Below are positions 63,697 through 64,000 of a stretch of DNA of 64,000 nucleotides, piece after piece (positions within the stretch are counted from its first letter, which is position 1; every line of letters starts with the position of its first letter). The notes under the pieces are model-generated. The model ran no database searches and was not told the DNA's origin. It worked only from the letters and a program-made list of their open reading frames with translations. Position numbers and translations under genes: made by a program. Source of the stretch: Neelides folsomi (taxonomy: Eukaryota; Arthropoda; Collembola; Neelipleona; Neelidae); assembly GCA_034687125.1 (NCBI GenBank), contig JAQGBZ010000035.1:62001-126000 (forward strand). The letters are read 5' to 3'.

Positions 63697-64000
63697 CACT
63701 ATCTTTTAGTACAAGAGCCAAATCCCATTTTCCACAAGGATTAAATTCTCCTTAAACCCGCCTTTGAAAATTTAGGGAGGAATATAAAGGTAAAACTATT
63801 AAATTCTTATAATTTATTCTCTCTATAAATATTTCTTCATTTTTATCAAGTAAGAATACCTCTAATTCAATTAGTATACATGTTGTACAAACAAATTAAT
63901 ATTCAATTACACGCATAAACTAATTAACTTCTATGTAGAAATTTAAATATTTAGGTTAGAAAACATGCCACCATCAAAATGTCCTGTACTATCGGTTGTG
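63697..64000. other. Window end, no gene recognised
   Basis: About 300 bp, AT-rich, holding the probable 3' UTR of the preceding open stretch. Nothing else is identified. Confidence 0.4.

Noticed and set aside
1-64000. tRNA genes, CRISPR arrays and bacterial-type operons
   Set aside because: No tRNA B-box with a foldable cloverleaf was found by eye, there is no regularly spaced direct-repeat array, and genes are split by introns, so bacterial features do not apply.

Overview
The window is a piece of an AT-rich animal nuclear genome. Genes are split by short, mostly GT-AG introns of about 50-150 bp, with a few of 0.5-2 kb, and are separated by long AT-rich spacers full of small inverted-repeat transposons. 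Two tandem HMG boxes of the insect Dsp1 type and a mitochondrial ribosomal protein L23 close in character to insect ones point to an arthropod. A springtail or other non-model hexapod is a guess, not a result. All similarities are from reading and remembered families; no database was searched.

Layout: 1-5372 is a spacer with two MITE-like elements. 5373-9730 (+) is a five-exon class A GPCR resembling prostanoid receptors. 10850-11566 (-) is an HMGB/Dsp1 protein, whose probable first non-coding exon near 13.1 kb lies head-to-head with DNAJC2/zuotin (13436-16560, +). 18136-20026 (+) is NSMCE1, the RING subunit of the SMC5/6 complex. It converges on 20551-24937 (-), a 13-exon gene that joins a class V aminotransferase of cysteine-desulfurase type to a TtcA-type tRNA thiolation domain in one reading frame. 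25.6-29.7 kb is a transposon-rich spacer. 29896-37783 (-) is a complete 24-exon UBR1/UBR2 N-recognin. 39179-40037 (-) is mRpL23 and 40810-43605 (-) is Rab21, with a possible antisense exon inside its large intron. 43.6-53.9 kb has no gene I can name but holds two GC-richer blocks. 53908-55851 (+) is SINHCAF/FAM60A and 58245-59584 (+) is a Zip3/RNF212-type meiotic RING protein. 60-64 kb is mostly spacer with one unidentified C-terminal exon near 63.5 kb.

The exon models of the eight named genes and of the fusion were built by checking the splice phase at every junction; all close without a frameshift. The genes are unrelated housekeeping, chromatin, meiosis and trafficking genes, so no operon-like cooperation is implied. 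The most notable item is the desulfurase-TtcA fusion: the chemistry of its two halves (release of sulfur from cysteine, transfer of sulfur to tRNA) would fit as a sulfur relay in a single polypeptide. Also notable are two GC-AG introns, loss of one SANT domain from DNAJC2 at an intron that carries a MITE, and a set of TA-flanked MITE families.
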